64,000 nt of DNA from Lentinula raphanica. Taxonomy: Eukaryota; Basidiomycota; Agaricomycetes; Agaricales; Omphalotaceae. Positions 1-10,601 of the stretch are shown in pieces. The stretch covers positions 372,001-436,000 of the forward strand of contig JANVFP010000015.1 of assembly GCA_027919835.1 (NCBI GenBank). The letters are read 5' to 3'. The notes beneath the pieces are model-generated. The model was not told the origin of the DNA, searched no databases, and saw only the letters and a program-made list of their open reading frames with translations. Each line of letters opens with the position of its first letter. The stretch's first letter is position 1. The translations under genes were made by a program, and so were the position numbers.

Positions 1-1550
1 AGAAGTTAGCTAAAGCTGAGAAGGACAGAGATGAAGCAGCGAAAGAGTTGTCAGTTTCGAAGGAAAAGGAAAGGGGGGAACGAGCAAGAGAAGAGGCGGA
101 AAAGTTGAAGCACCAGACCGAGATCGATACTCTCAATGCAGAACGAGACAAAGCGCTGAACGGTCTGAAGGCACAATTCGATAGGGAACTAGCAGTCACC
201 AAGGAACGGCATGAGAAGGATCTGGCTGCTGTGAGAGCAGAACTAGAACTCGGTGCTGTTACTGCCAAGGTATGTGTTTTGCTTGCCTACAAATTCTTCC
301 GAACTCACGGTCCCAGGCCGCGTTCGATAAAGAACTCGCAACCAAAAATGCCCGAATTACTCAGCTGGAAAACTCACTGAACGCTGTTGTCCGAGACAAG
401 AATTCCTTCTTCGAACGAGTACAAATTAGTCAGGCAGAACTCGAATCTTCCCAGGCCCACCTCGAGTCTTTACAAAGTCAAAACGCAGAATTGCAACATC
501 AACTTCGTGAACAAGGTGATCGAATAGCCATCCTGACTGAAGAGCTGTCTGAGGCACGACGCGAGCATGATCTACCATCCTCAAACTTTTCCAAAGATTC
601 CACATTAACCTCTTCCGAGGATACCGCCCGGTTGCTTACTTCAGTCGAAGTCAAATACGAAGCCAAGCTGACAGAGTTGAAGCGCGTCTTGAATAACATG
701 GAAAAGGAACGGAATGAGAGTGACGCGGAATGGAGTAGAAAACTCCGCGAGAAGAACAAGGAGCTGGAGAGGTTGGGCAGTCTACTTGGGACGGCTACTC
801 AGTCAAAGGCCCAGGATGATGGAGTTGTGGAAAACCTGAAGCTGGAGATCACGACTCTCCAGCAACAGATAACCGCTGGTCGGACTGAGGTTTCGGAGTT
901 GCGTACACAGATTGCACAACTCAAGGAAAACGAGGTTTGCCTATCTTTTGTTTATTGAGACCGTAACTTGACCGCTTCTCAGACTACGTTCAGTACTCGT
1001 GAAGCCGAGGCAGACACTAAGATCAAGGTCCTGGAACAGAAATTAGAAGAGCTTAAATCTCGCGAGAGTCAGATACGGGCCACCAATAAGGCAAGTTATC
1101 TTTTTCTGTTTGTGCACGTCCTCGATGCTATGTTTCGAACAGACCCTTCGAGACGAACTGCGCAAGGTTCAATCCTCCGCGGCTTTGTTGGACCGCCAGC
1201 GGAACCCCGGAATAGGGTATTGGAACTCAAGAACTGAAGCCAAGTCGTCTGAATCAGTGAATTCCTCCTCGACGTCTCTACCTCCTACCAGTCGCACATC
1301 CTCGGACAATGCGCGCAACTCACATAATTCACCTGCAAAGAAAGAGGAAGAGGAAGTCAACCTTGAATACCTCCGAAATGTCATTCTACAGTTTTTGGAG
1401 CATAAGGAGATGAGGGTGAGTTCCTTTCCGCATGAATACTGGATGAATATTAACCTATGTCTATTCGTCTAGCCGAATCTTGTCCGAGTGCTTTCCATTA
1501 TACTCCATTTCACACCTCAGGAAACGCGACGTCTGATCGCAAAAGTATAG
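1..1550 (+). CDS. GRIP-domain golgin (3' part; 5' end outside window)
   Basis: This is the C-terminal part of a long coiled-coil protein. The reading frame is open from the first base and is charged and heptad-rich throughout, with many K/E/L/Q and few aromatic residues, as in Golgi tethers. The last exons encode a GRIP domain: NLEYLRNVILQFLEHKE, then after a short intron a segment reading VRVLSIILHFTPQETRRL, ending in IAKV and a TAG stop at 1548-1550. GRIP domains bind Arl1-GTP and target golgins to the trans-Golgi, so this is a homologue of yeast Imh1 or animal golgins. Introns placed by frame and signals are 270-316, 935-982, 1091-1142 (a GC-AG intron) and 1416-1472. The coiled-coil identity is seen directly; the Golgi role follows from the GRIP family. 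The start codon is upstream of the window. The convergent neighbour is PEX14, whose stop lies about 75 bp away. Confidence 0.9.
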
Positions 1551-1625
1551 AACGTAGGGCACATATATTAAGTGCACCATCTAAGTAATATCCAGATACT
1601 CCGTACATATTGTTGCAACGTTACA

Positions 1626-2737
1626 TCATGAAGTTATGGGTGGTTCCGACTTCTCTGGTTCTTTACCTTTTCCATTCGTGATGATCGTTGTATTGCCCAA
1701 TGAGGGAGATGGTAATGCGGATGAAGGAGTACTAGTATATGATGTTGGCCCCGGGTTGTTCGTCGAACCGGCCAACTGCCAAGCCGGTATTGAAGGTCGT
1801 CCAACTAGCGGAGGAGGAGGAACGGCACTTGACATGGTCGGACCTCTACTTAGCAACAGGGCTTTGAGAGACTTGAGTTCTTGTTGAAGTTCGGCGAGGG
1901 ACTGGTTCTGAGAATCCTTGTTTTTCTCCAGCATCTGTAACACGTTTTGAGCGTATTTCTTGAGCAACGTAGAATCAAATCTCACCTTGGGTAGCATATC
2001 CCTGATGGTGTTGATTTCATCTCTTACTTCCCGCATCTCATCCCTCGTTCTAGCTTCTGCAATCCGCATGTCCGAAACCACCGCCTCAACATCTTTCGTC
2101 GTCTTGTCTACTTTTTCTTTCTGCTCTTCCACGGCTTGCTTGACTGCCATAGTCTCAGCCTGTATCTCTTTCAGTAAAGCTTCAGCTGCGTCGAACTGAG
2201 CTGTCAGAGCATCCCGGTCATCTTCGTAAACAGTCGTTTCTGGAGGTTGTAGGTGGGGCGATAAGTATTTCTGAGAAGCCGGTATAAGATGGATAGCGCG
2301 AGGAAACAGAAGTTCAAGAACGAGCCTTGAATAGAGATATTGCACCGTAGACGACGGTGCCAGAGACTACTGCAGTAATCTGCAAGAAGAACGTGATTGA
2401 ATGATTGATACGGTTAGTAGAGTTAGCGGATCATTACGCACAAAATAATCCCTCCAGTCCCATTGTTGGGAGGAATACGGCAAGCCATAAGCAGGAGGAA
2501 AGCCTGGGTGATAGGGAGTAGCAGCTGACTGATTTGAGGCTTGTCGGACGGCCAAATCGATTTCAGGCGGCGTAAGACCCTTTGACTCCAAAAATTGGAT
2601 ACGTTGGGCTAGTGGAGATGACTGGGACTAAGAATCAAGAATGTAAGTGATGTTTCCGTGTAGAAGAAGCACGATAGTACTTTGGGGTCCGAAAGAAAAG
2701 CGACAGCATTGCGAATGAGTTCTTCACGATCCGCCAT
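1626..2737 (-). CDS. PEX14: Peroxisomal membrane docking protein Pex14
   Basis: Pex14 is the docking factor on the peroxisome membrane that receives the Pex5/Pex7 cargo receptors. The start is the ATG at 2737-2735, giving MADREELIRNAVAFLSDPK, the conserved N-terminal Pex14 helix. After an intron it continues SSPLAQRIQFLESKGLTPPE, the Pex5-binding core. A proline-rich stretch leads to the tryptophan segment QQWDWRDYF, then a hydrophobic segment ITAVVSGTVVYGAISLFK (the membrane span), then KYLSPHLQPP and a long coiled coil beginning DRDALTAQFDAAEALLKE. The C-terminus is Ser/Pro-rich, ending TTIITNGKGKEPEKSEPPIT. Joining LFK to KYLSPH requires a GC-AG intron (complement 2271-2325). Length and domain order fit the family. 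The gene converges on the golgin and its 5' side faces a 1.6-kb spacer. Confidence 0.92.
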
Positions 2738-3143
2738 GAATGTTGGAGGCAAGGGATTTTGGGAAAATAAGCGCCCTGATCATCCGCTCTCATCCGCTAC
2801 CAATTTCAGGCTAAATTTTGCCAAATTCTCTTCTTTCTTTGTTCTTTTGATTTCGAATCCTTTCCCGCTGTAATCTAGACCAGTCTCGTACTAGCTCGTA
2901 CACAAGCTCAAGGCCGACCATGGTTGAATTTCTGTGACCCTACGCAGCTGAACTACGACATTGAAAAAATACAAAGGCTTCGCCAGGGTGGCCCCGGGGT
3001 TCCGTGATTATCGACCAACCCCACTCATGAATGCTTCCGTCTTGCGCTGGAGCAGGGCAGAGCAGGGCATCAATTATTGGAAATGAACTCTTTGATCGGC
3101 TCTCAGCTGTCTGGACTTCGGTCCTTTTGACAAGAACATTTTC

Positions 3144-3914
3144 GGCTTATGGTTTATGTCTGTGGAGATCCAGTTTTTTTCAAGTTTTTTCAAGTTAGAG
3201 AAAGAAGAAAAAAAGAGAGAAAAGAGAGATTTACCTTAGCTAATTCTTGACTTGTATCTCTGTTTTTTTTTTGTGGAACACACTCAAAAGCTCAATTGGC
3301 GAAGCTCTGGCTTACCTGAAATCAAGACCATTTTAGGTAGGTCATGGCTTATCGCTTTTCGGGCGACTGCCCCATTCGACATAAGCCCAGCCAATCATTT
3401 TCAAGATGACATAAAATCCTCTTACTCATCTCACATTTACACGCTTTTGACACGCTGAGCCGAAGCAAGCCGCTCCCAGAACTGCCTGCCTTCCGATTTT
3501 TTTCCCACAATCTCAATGCAGCGGTTTTCCAGTAGCGAGTGCATCCATAGCACCACTATAAACTGCATCTCCTACTACAAATTGCAGCTCAAGGTAAGAG
3601 GAAATAAGAGTCAATATATTTCATTCACAAAGGTAGGTAAAATTCTAGTGTTACTACTCTTCAGAGTCTTCATCTTATAGACCATCTCAGATCTCCTGCC
3701 AAATGTACAAGATTTACTGGACCCTAGTGCATTGTTATAGACATCAGAGCACCTTCTCTGGAAGAGCACCAGAAGATAATGCTAGAACCTATGAGTATGA
3801 TGCAAAAAAGAAATGAACAGTGTTAAACTCGAAGTACCAAGCTTAGAGCGCTTGAGCGCTTATGGCTTATGTCCAAATCGGGACATAAGCCTCCACGGAC
3901 ATAGCCCATGAACC
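3144..3914. mobile_element. Degenerate non-autonomous TIR element (MITE-like)
   Basis: The left end (3144-3167) and the reverse complement of the right end (3891-3914) match at 19 of 24 positions, sharing the cores ATGG and TATGTC followed by GTGGAG. The bases just outside are ACATTTTC on the left (3136-3143) and ACATTTCC on the right (3915-3922), a 7/8 match that would be an 8-bp target duplication. A further perfect 11-bp inverted repeat with a 6-nt loop sits just inside the right end (3864-3891), and related GGCTTAT/ATAAGCC half-sites occur at about 3345 and 3380. There is no transposase frame. The size, TIRs and 8-bp duplication suggest a hAT-like MITE, but divergence makes this uncertain. 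Confidence 0.45.
3864..3891. repeat. Perfect 11-bp inverted repeat with 6-nt spacer
   Basis: GGCTTATGTCC is followed by AAATCG and then its exact reverse complement. It abuts the right terminal repeat of the candidate element at 3144-3914 and contains the same TTATGTC core, so it is probably a subterminal repeat of that element rather than a terminator of a cellular gene. Confidence 0.6.
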
Positions 3915-4374
3915 ACATTTCCACATTTCATTTTCTGGAGTTTTTGTAGTTGCTTTCTAAGCTTTTCTGCTAACCAGTGTTGTTGATTGATACAGGGAGT
4001 CTCATCATGCTCTGATCATAAAGAACTATCATGTATCCTCGCTACTACGACAGAATACATTCTGTCTCTCTACAATTCCAAGATGATACTACAACATTCA
4101 TGATGATTCATGATCATTGTTTATGCAGGTTCGACAGAATTTCGAGCTCATAAGCGGAATTCGATCAATTCAAATACTGACATTCTAGGGGCCTCTTTCC
4201 GTACAATAAATAACATCCAGGCTGATAGGCTTTCATGAATTTTTCCTGCACGACCACCACGACCACTACTTATCTCCAGGCAAGTCCTTCAACGTTTACT
4301 GGGTCCCTTTCGGATTCTGACATCCTCTCCTCGTTGCAGCCCGACGCCCATATTCTCCAAACATCACGATTATC

Positions 4375-6350
4375 ATGAACTCGAAAGAAGTTGTATTCCC
4401 AACAGTCCCTCTAGCGTTGAGCGCTGTCCCCACCGCTTCTCATATGAGACGTCGTAGTGTTCGTCGTCCGTTGCGATCATCTCCGCTCACCGGTCCCGTA
4501 CTTTCCAGCGAAGGTGCTATCATCCAGGATCACCCTGTTCAGGGTAGACCGAAACCGTCTAGAATCTCATCATTACCAGACTTTCCGTCCAAACCTTCGG
4601 AAGACTGGATCGATTCTCGGACGCCCGCGCTTTTTTTAGAACCTGAACAGTCCAGGGTATCGTCACCGGAGCATTTTACGATGTCTTCTTCCACTCCTTC
4701 TCCATTACAAAAGTCTTCTTCTCCTTCTCTCCTTCTTCCCCACACTTCGTCTCGCGAAAAAATTTCACCTTCCTTACCACCAATGCCCTCCCAACGCAGT
4801 ACCCGCGCGTCCCATCGGAACTCTTCACCGCTTCACGACACAAGTGGGAATTGGCTTGTCACCAACACGTACGAGGAAACACCTCGTTTCAGCAGACTCA
4901 ATAAAGGGTCCAACGTCGTCATGCCCGTGTCGGTGAAGGAACACCGTAGAAAGTCCCTCGCAAGTGTTAAGTCACAACCCAATCTTCGCGATCGCGCTGA
5001 AAATGGTGGTGACGAAGAGATCAAGTCCGTTAGGTCACGAAACAGTCTCTCTTCGCTCAGGAGCAGAGTGCGTCAACGCGCCAGAGCTTTGGCGAGCGTC
5101 GATTCGGATGCGGTTGACTCCAACTCCAGTGAATCACGTTATCCTCATTCTCGATCTTCATCTATGGGGATAGCTCCGATATCGAGTCCTCTGTCTCCTC
5201 AGTTCATTCTCTTCCGATTTCCCCTCGCAACAGCGAAATTCCCATCTCGAACTTGTTGATGGTGCACGAAGAAGTCGAGATCGCTCAGAGCACCTCGGCT
5301 AATCTACGTCGTTCTCCCACTCCTCTGGAAGAACAAACTATCGAGGTCTTGCCTGACCACAAGCGGTCTGAATTGAATTCTTGGAAAATCGGCAAATTAC
5401 CCACTGACCCCCGCAGTAGCGGGTTTGGGGCGTTGAAGTCTCGTACAAAGGCTGCTCTAAGGATGAGCAAGTCGTTCACCCATCTACGGGCTCCCTCTAG
5501 TGGTGATCCTGTTCTGGGATCGACTAGTACGTCGTCTACCTTCGTCGTTCCCCGAAAACACGTCAAAGGGTTTAGCTTCCTATCTTTTTCTTCGGATGAT
5601 TCTCACTCGTCGTATGTTCATCCGCTACCTTCACTTCCGGATGGTACAGGGATCACATCCATCAGCGATACCAGCTCCGAATCAGACGTCCTTACCGACG
5701 ACACCCATATTGAATATCAGAAGGAAGCCAAACAGCTGCTATACGATGCTTTCCCGCAACCTCCCGCTCTTCATCAAGATGCGATACCACCTGTGAGACC
5801 CTTCAGTGATCACCGTCCTCTTCGTTCTCCGAAAATGAACAAACATCTCGGACGCACTCCTCCATCTCCCATCCTGAAACCGGAGCCCAGAGCGGACAAC
5901 CTATCGCCTCGGACACCTACTTCTTCTGTTTTCTTCCCCGAGCCCCATACTCCAATCAGCCCTGTATCAACCTCCGCTACGATAGTCGCGCCACCTACTC
6001 CTACATTCAGAAATGGAAACTCTGACCGAGCGTTTTCGCCAGCTTCCGGTCTTGGTCGATCTTATGTTTCGACTTTGGATTTGTCTACACAGTCTACACT
6101 CTCTGATTATGCGAGCGCTAGCTTCCTCTCTATCGGGGATGACTCGCTCGATAGCTCTACCAATTTAAAAACCTCTGCCACTGGGACTGTGTCCTTGAAG
6201 GCTATGAATTTGCTAGGTGTATTGGACGATCCTGTTGCTGCGCATCGCGCCTCTAAGGGGCATGTGAGTAACGACAAGGCGACCCTCGGAGCGATGAAGA
6301 AAATCTGGAAGACCTTCAAAAGGGGAGATGCTGCGAAATTGAAGGCTTGA
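4375..6350 (+). CDS. Serine/proline-rich hypothetical protein (apparent frameshift)
   Basis: This is a single-exon gene for a low-complexity Ser/Pro/Arg-rich protein of about 655 residues. I recognise no domain. The N-terminal part starts at ATG 4375 (MNSKEVVFPTVPLALSAVPT) and stays in one frame to about residue 264. The rest, from DSSDIESSVSSVHSLPISP to the C-terminus MKKIWKTFKRGDAAKLKA, lies in the next frame. The switch falls at a run of four G at 5166-5169. One extra G there would give an uninterrupted frame, and no GT-AG intron can bridge the two parts. Codon usage and composition are the same on both sides, so they are one gene. Either the assembly has a homopolymer error or this allele is broken. 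Disordered Ser-rich proteins of this kind are common in basidiomycetes; function unknown. Confidence 0.7.
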
Positions 6351-6928
6351 CCTGGGGCACCTACATATATCACTTTCAAGGAACCTTACCCGTACGTCGT
6401 TCATCCTACGCTCAAATTCAGCTATTAATAATGTACTGCCCAACGCTAGACTTTCTCTAACTTTGGAACCCATTCCTTTCTCTTACTTGGTCGCTCCCTA
6501 CTCTGTACACGATCTGTCTATCCTTTGAAATTAAGTATTGTGTTCGCTGTTTTCGGGTAGCCACCTTTAGGTTACGATTTTCCCCGAGTATTAGTATCCT
6601 CTCAAGTATCGTATTACTACTGCCGCGGTATGGTATGTATATCTATCTAATAGCTTCATGACATACTCTTCCCATCTTTGACGCTACCATAGGCTACCCT
6701 ATTGTACATTGTAGTTGAATCCATTTCCAGAATCCAAACTGATTCTCTTTGAACGTCGGAGAACTTAGAAAAGAACAAGTTGGTGGAGGTGGAGAGAGGT
6801 GGAGCTGAGCGCTGAGTACCAGCGGAGACGTATAAGTTGATCGGCCGGCATCCCGGAGCCGTTCCTCCGGACTTGCCGTCAAAATTTTGCTTGAGTTTGG
6901 TAAAGGCTTCTGATTTCAGACGACCACC
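6351..6928. other. Intergenic region upstream of mitochondrial EF-Tu
   Basis: No gene is seen. This contains the 3' flank of the Ser-rich gene and the promoter/5'UTR of the EF-Tu gene on the same strand. Short open frames here lack splice support and composition typical of proteins. Confidence 0.5.
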
Positions 6929-8834
6929 ATGCTTCGGATTGCTGCTTGTAGAGCTGCACCGGCTGTTTTCGCCTCTCCTTCATGTACGCTTATACGCTCT
7001 TCGATACTCTGCCTTACAATCTCATCCCTCTTTTCAGCTTTTCTTCCTAGGCTTTCAATTTCAAGAGCCGTCTTACCTCTCAACTTCGGTCGGTGCATTC
7101 ACCTCTGTGGACTGTATCTTCGCTCATAGACTAGTACTCCAGCTGCGCGCAGAGGATATGCAGAGGTCTACAACCGTACAAAACCCCATATGAATGTCGG
7201 AACTATTGGTATGTCATTTACACGTATAGTTTCTTGCGTCCTTGTCCGAACTCTTTACAGGCCATGTCGACCATGGAAAGACAACTTTGACTGCAGCCAT
7301 CACCAAAGTCCTTGCTGAGTCTGGAGGTGCTACCTTCACTGACTACGCACAAATTGACAAGGCACCCGAAGAGAAAGCCCGTGGTATCACCATTAACTCT
7401 TCACATGTCGAGTATGAGACGGAAACAAGGCATTATGGTCACATTGACTGTCCAGGACATGCTGATTGTGAGCCTCACACTACATATACCAGCTCTTGAC
7501 TTAACTCATTGCAATCGCGTAGACATTAAGAACATGATTACTGGTGCCGCACAAATGGACGGAGCAATTATCGTCGTGTCTGCAACTGACGGTCAGATGC
7601 CTCAAACTCGGGAGCACTTGTTGCTCGCTCGTCAAGTCGGAATCAAGAAACTCGTTGTCTTCATCAACAAGGTCGACATGATTAACGACCCGGAGATGTT
7701 AGAACTCGTGGACATGGAAATTCGGGATCTTCTCTCAAACTACAATTTCGATGGTGAAAACACACCCATCGTCATGGGCTCTGCACTTGCTGCATTGGAA
7801 GGTCGCGACAAGGAAATTGGTGTCGACAAGATTTTGGAACTCGTTAAGGCTTGTGATTCATGGCTCGATCTTCCAGCCCGTGGGTGATATCCTGTTTGAT
7901 ATGCTTCCATTCTCATGATATCCTATCTAGGTGATCTCGACAAACCTTTCCTGATGCCTATCGAAGGTAGGTTTTTACCATTTTTTAGAGGTCTCATATA
8001 AAGCCCGCATTCAGACGTCTTTTCCATCTCTGGCCGTGGTACTGTCGCTACTGGTCGTGTGAGTATTGTACCAACGTTCCCGAACGCCCGTTAACTTACG
8101 AAATTCAGGTGGAGCGTGGAACTGCCCTCAAGGGCAAGGAAGTCGAGATCCTTGGTCTTGGAAGCTCTTTCAAAACTACGCTTACCGGCATTGGTTTGTT
8201 CTTCATCCGATGATCAGTTTTTTCATGTTGTAAGCTCACTTGGTTTTTGATAGAAATGTTCCATAAAGAACTCGAGCGTGCCGAAGCTGGTGACAACATG
8301 GGAGCTCTCCTTCGTAGCACCAGACGTGATCAAGTTCGTCGGGGACAGGTCCTTATTGAACCTGGTTCAATGAAGGCCGTGAAGAAATTCCGATCCCAAG
8401 TCTACGTATGTGCTCATCTTTGAATCCCCTTAAACCATTCTCATTTCAAGATCTATGTTAGATTTTGACCAAAGACGAAGGTGGACGTTACACCCCCTTC
8501 ATGCAAGGATATCGCCCACAACTCTATCTCCGCACCGCTGATGTCACTGTTACTCTGAACTTTTCCGAGGGTACGCCAGATGCGGAAGAAAAGATGGTGA
8601 GTTACAATGAAATTCTCGGTCTATAATCCATTAACTGTGTGTATAGGCCATGCCCGGTGACAATGTCGAACTTGACTGTGAATTGATCTTCGACCTTGCA
8701 GTCGAAGTCGGCTCACGTTTCACTCTTCGTGAAGCAAACAAGACAAGTAAGTCCTTCCACTATACTTCTTGGATGTACTCTCATCTCTTCGTACCTCAGT
8801 TGGAACTGGAGTCGTCACAAAAATCCTGGAATAA
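6929..8834 (+). CDS. TUF1: Mitochondrial translation elongation factor Tu
   Basis: EF-Tu delivers aminoacyl-tRNA to the mitochondrial ribosome in a GTP-dependent way. ATG 6929 begins [18 protein letters not shown], an Arg/Ala-rich mitochondrial presequence continued over two small exons (7038-7088, 7143-7208) into [18 protein letters not shown]. The GTPase motifs are clear: G1 GHVDHGKTT, switch [16 protein letters not shown]3 DCPGHADY, G4 NKVDM, G5 region GSALAALEG. Domain 2 follows ([19 protein letters not shown]) and domain 3 ([16 protein letters not shown] through [10 protein letters not shown]), ending in TGVVTKILE and a TAA at 8832-8834. Nine or more short introns interrupt it. All family hallmarks are present at full length, and the bacterial-type sequence plus presequence separates it from cytosolic eEF1A. 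Confidence 0.96.
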
Positions 8835-9252
8835 ACTGACTGCTCATAACCTTCATCGGGGCAATCCAGCACCGTCACTATCTTATTCTACATACTTACT
8901 ACAATTTTGCATGGCATCTACACACCCAGCTCCATGAATGTGCTAATATCGATTTTTTCGCATTACATTTTGCTGTCGTGAATCAGCATGGCGCGATTCG
9001 TGCTCTTGTACTACCTATATAGACTCGTAGTGGAAGCACAAATGATATTTGTGGTATAGGAAATGAAGTACCATATCATCTTATCAGGTCTTCGTGTTGC
9101 AACGTTGAGCTATCAAAGCCCGTAGTAAGTAGACCTGCAGGCTCCTTATCACGGTTCGGCTGGCATTTCATTCGGTGCGGGTCTCCGTTATATTTTTCTC
9201 TTCATTCGCGTTTTTCATTGACCTACTTCGTCCTCGTTCAACTTTTTATACT
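8835..9252. other. Intergenic region between EF-Tu and GCV3
   Basis: No gene is seen. It carries the EF-Tu 3' flank and the T-rich promoter of the H-protein gene, which is transcribed in the same direction. Confidence 0.5.
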
Positions 9253-10020
9253 ATGCAGTCTATTCTAAAGCGAACACTTGCTTCTTCTAATCCTCTACGA
9301 AGGTGCTACGCCAATCCCTCACCGCGAGCATTCTCCCAGCCCCCTTTCCGAGTTCGGACTATTGTTAGTGCGTGCCAACTCGAGCTTCCGAATCCAAACC
9401 ACTAATCATTCCTGACGTGCTCCTAACAGCCAAAAGATACACTGCCGAGCACGAATGTGTAGCATTCGACGATGAAACGGGCATTGGGAGTATCAGCATA
9501 ACAGATCATGCCCAGTCATCGCTGGGTGATGTAGTTTTTGTTGAACTTCCACAAGTAGGTACAGAGGTTTCTCAGCATGGTGCGTGTTATGGGGCTTGAT
9601 TCGTGACTTTGCGCTGATTCTATCTGTGTTTACTAGACCAGATTGGGGCCGTGGAAAGCGTGAAAGCTGCCTCAGATATCGTAGGTTCTCGAAGTTGACC
9701 CACAGACACCTGTTCGTTCATCACAACGTGTAGTACGCGCCAGTGTCGGGTAAAATTCAGGAAATCAACGAGGCTCTCTCGGCACAGCCTGGTTTGTTGA
9801 ACAAATCGCCAGAAAATGAAGGTCAGGATATTCCGGAGTCGATGACTTGACCATCATTGAATGAACCCGTTGCCAGGTTGGTTATGCAAAATTAAGCTAT
9901 CAGATCCCTCAGAGGTGAGTGTACTAGGTTACGCATATCATGTTCCGCATCGAAAATTGATGATTGTAGTTGGAGAACCTGATGGACGAGGAGAAGTACA
10001 AAGCTAGTTACGAGCATTGA
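9253..10020 (+). CDS. GCV3: Glycine cleavage system H protein, mitochondrial
   Basis: The H protein carries the lipoyl arm that shuttles the aminomethyl group between the P, T and L proteins of the glycine decarboxylase complex. ATG 9253 gives MQSILKRTLASSNPLRRCYA, a basic mitochondrial targeting peptide. After an intron the mature fold starts TKRYTAEHECVAFDD, followed by GSISITDHAQSSLGDVVFVE. The lipoylation site is in AVESVKAASDIYAPVSG (Lys of ESVKAASD), and the C-terminus reads WLCKIKLSDPSELENLMDEE then KYKASYEH with a TGA at 10018-10020. Four or five short introns split it, one exon being about 45 nt. Length (about 170 residues) and motifs are typical. It converges on the ESSS gene, whose stop is about 130 bp away. 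Confidence 0.95.
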
Positions 10021-10153
10021 TGGTGTTGAGGCTTTTCGCAATAGATTTTAGAGCTGATTTTCTTGTCTCTTTGTACGATTCAACTCGGCATAATGGGGAT
10101 GGAGATATGTGATGAAAACATGGAGAGTAGATTTGATACAACGATGCGACATT

Positions 10154-10601
10154 CTAAGATGAGGAATCTGATGACTTTGAGGGTTCGTATTTGTACTTCT
10201 CCCCGCGAGCCTCCATTCGTGCCTTTGCTTCACGAAGAGCCCAAGACTCGACACTAGAATCAACGTGAAATGTTGAGAGCCTGCTGGAAATAAGTTCACA
10301 AGCACGTACCCATTGTCTGGCTTGTAGTACAGCATGACTGCAGCAAAAGCCATCGAACCAAACATCCCTATGTACCAGATATTCTCCCAGCTTTCCTTCA
10401 CGCGTTTCTGCCCGGGTGCTGGCGGCTGGAACCGGTGGAATCAACAACTAAGAACATGGGGGAACCATCGAGGCTCACTTTTTCACCAAAGAGATAGCCA
10501 GAAGGTTCGTTGAATTGGGGTGCCTCATGAGAGGCCAGTCGTCGACCCCCAAGTTGCGCCCCTACTCTTGCGAGGCGCAGGGTTCGTTGTGAATGTAGCA
10601 T
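10154..10601 (-). CDS. NDUFB11: NADH:ubiquinone oxidoreductase ESSS (NDUFB11-type) subunit
   Basis: This is a small accessory subunit of the membrane arm of respiratory complex I. The N-terminus MLHSQRTLRLARVGAQLGGR is a mitochondrial presequence. Then comes the family signature FNEPSGYLFGEK, joined by an intron to PPAPGQKRVKESWENIWYIG. A single transmembrane helix follows (MFGSMAFAAVMLYY) with KPDNG, and a last exon VESWALREAKARMEARGEKY ends in a Lys/Ser tail. Two short introns (donors GTGAGC and GTACGT) keep the frame. The order PSGYLFGEK - PPGQKR - WENIW - YKPD - WALREAKARM is diagnostic of ESSS. The gene converges on GCV3; both products act in mitochondria, although I see no sign of co-regulation. 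Confidence 0.88.

Larger units (their letters stand above)
2738..4374. other. Gene-poor spacer between PEX14 and a Ser-rich gene
   Basis: I see no convincing gene in this 1.6-kb stretch. It holds a polypurine run near 3195-3232, a degenerate terminal-inverted-repeat element (3144-3914, listed separately), and CT-rich sequence just upstream of the next start codon. A possible 5'UTR intron (GCAAGT donor at 4280, TTGCAG acceptor ending at 4339) may precede the ATG at 4375. Confidence 0.5.

Noticed and set aside
3195..3232. Polypurine run as a promoter element or triplex site
   Set aside because: It lies inside the degenerate element and resembles common low-complexity DNA; no gene starts near it.
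5160..5175. Programmed ribosomal frameshift at the four-G run
   Set aside because: No slippery heptamer of the X-XXY-YYZ type in frame and no obvious downstream structure; a sequencing or allele indel is simpler.
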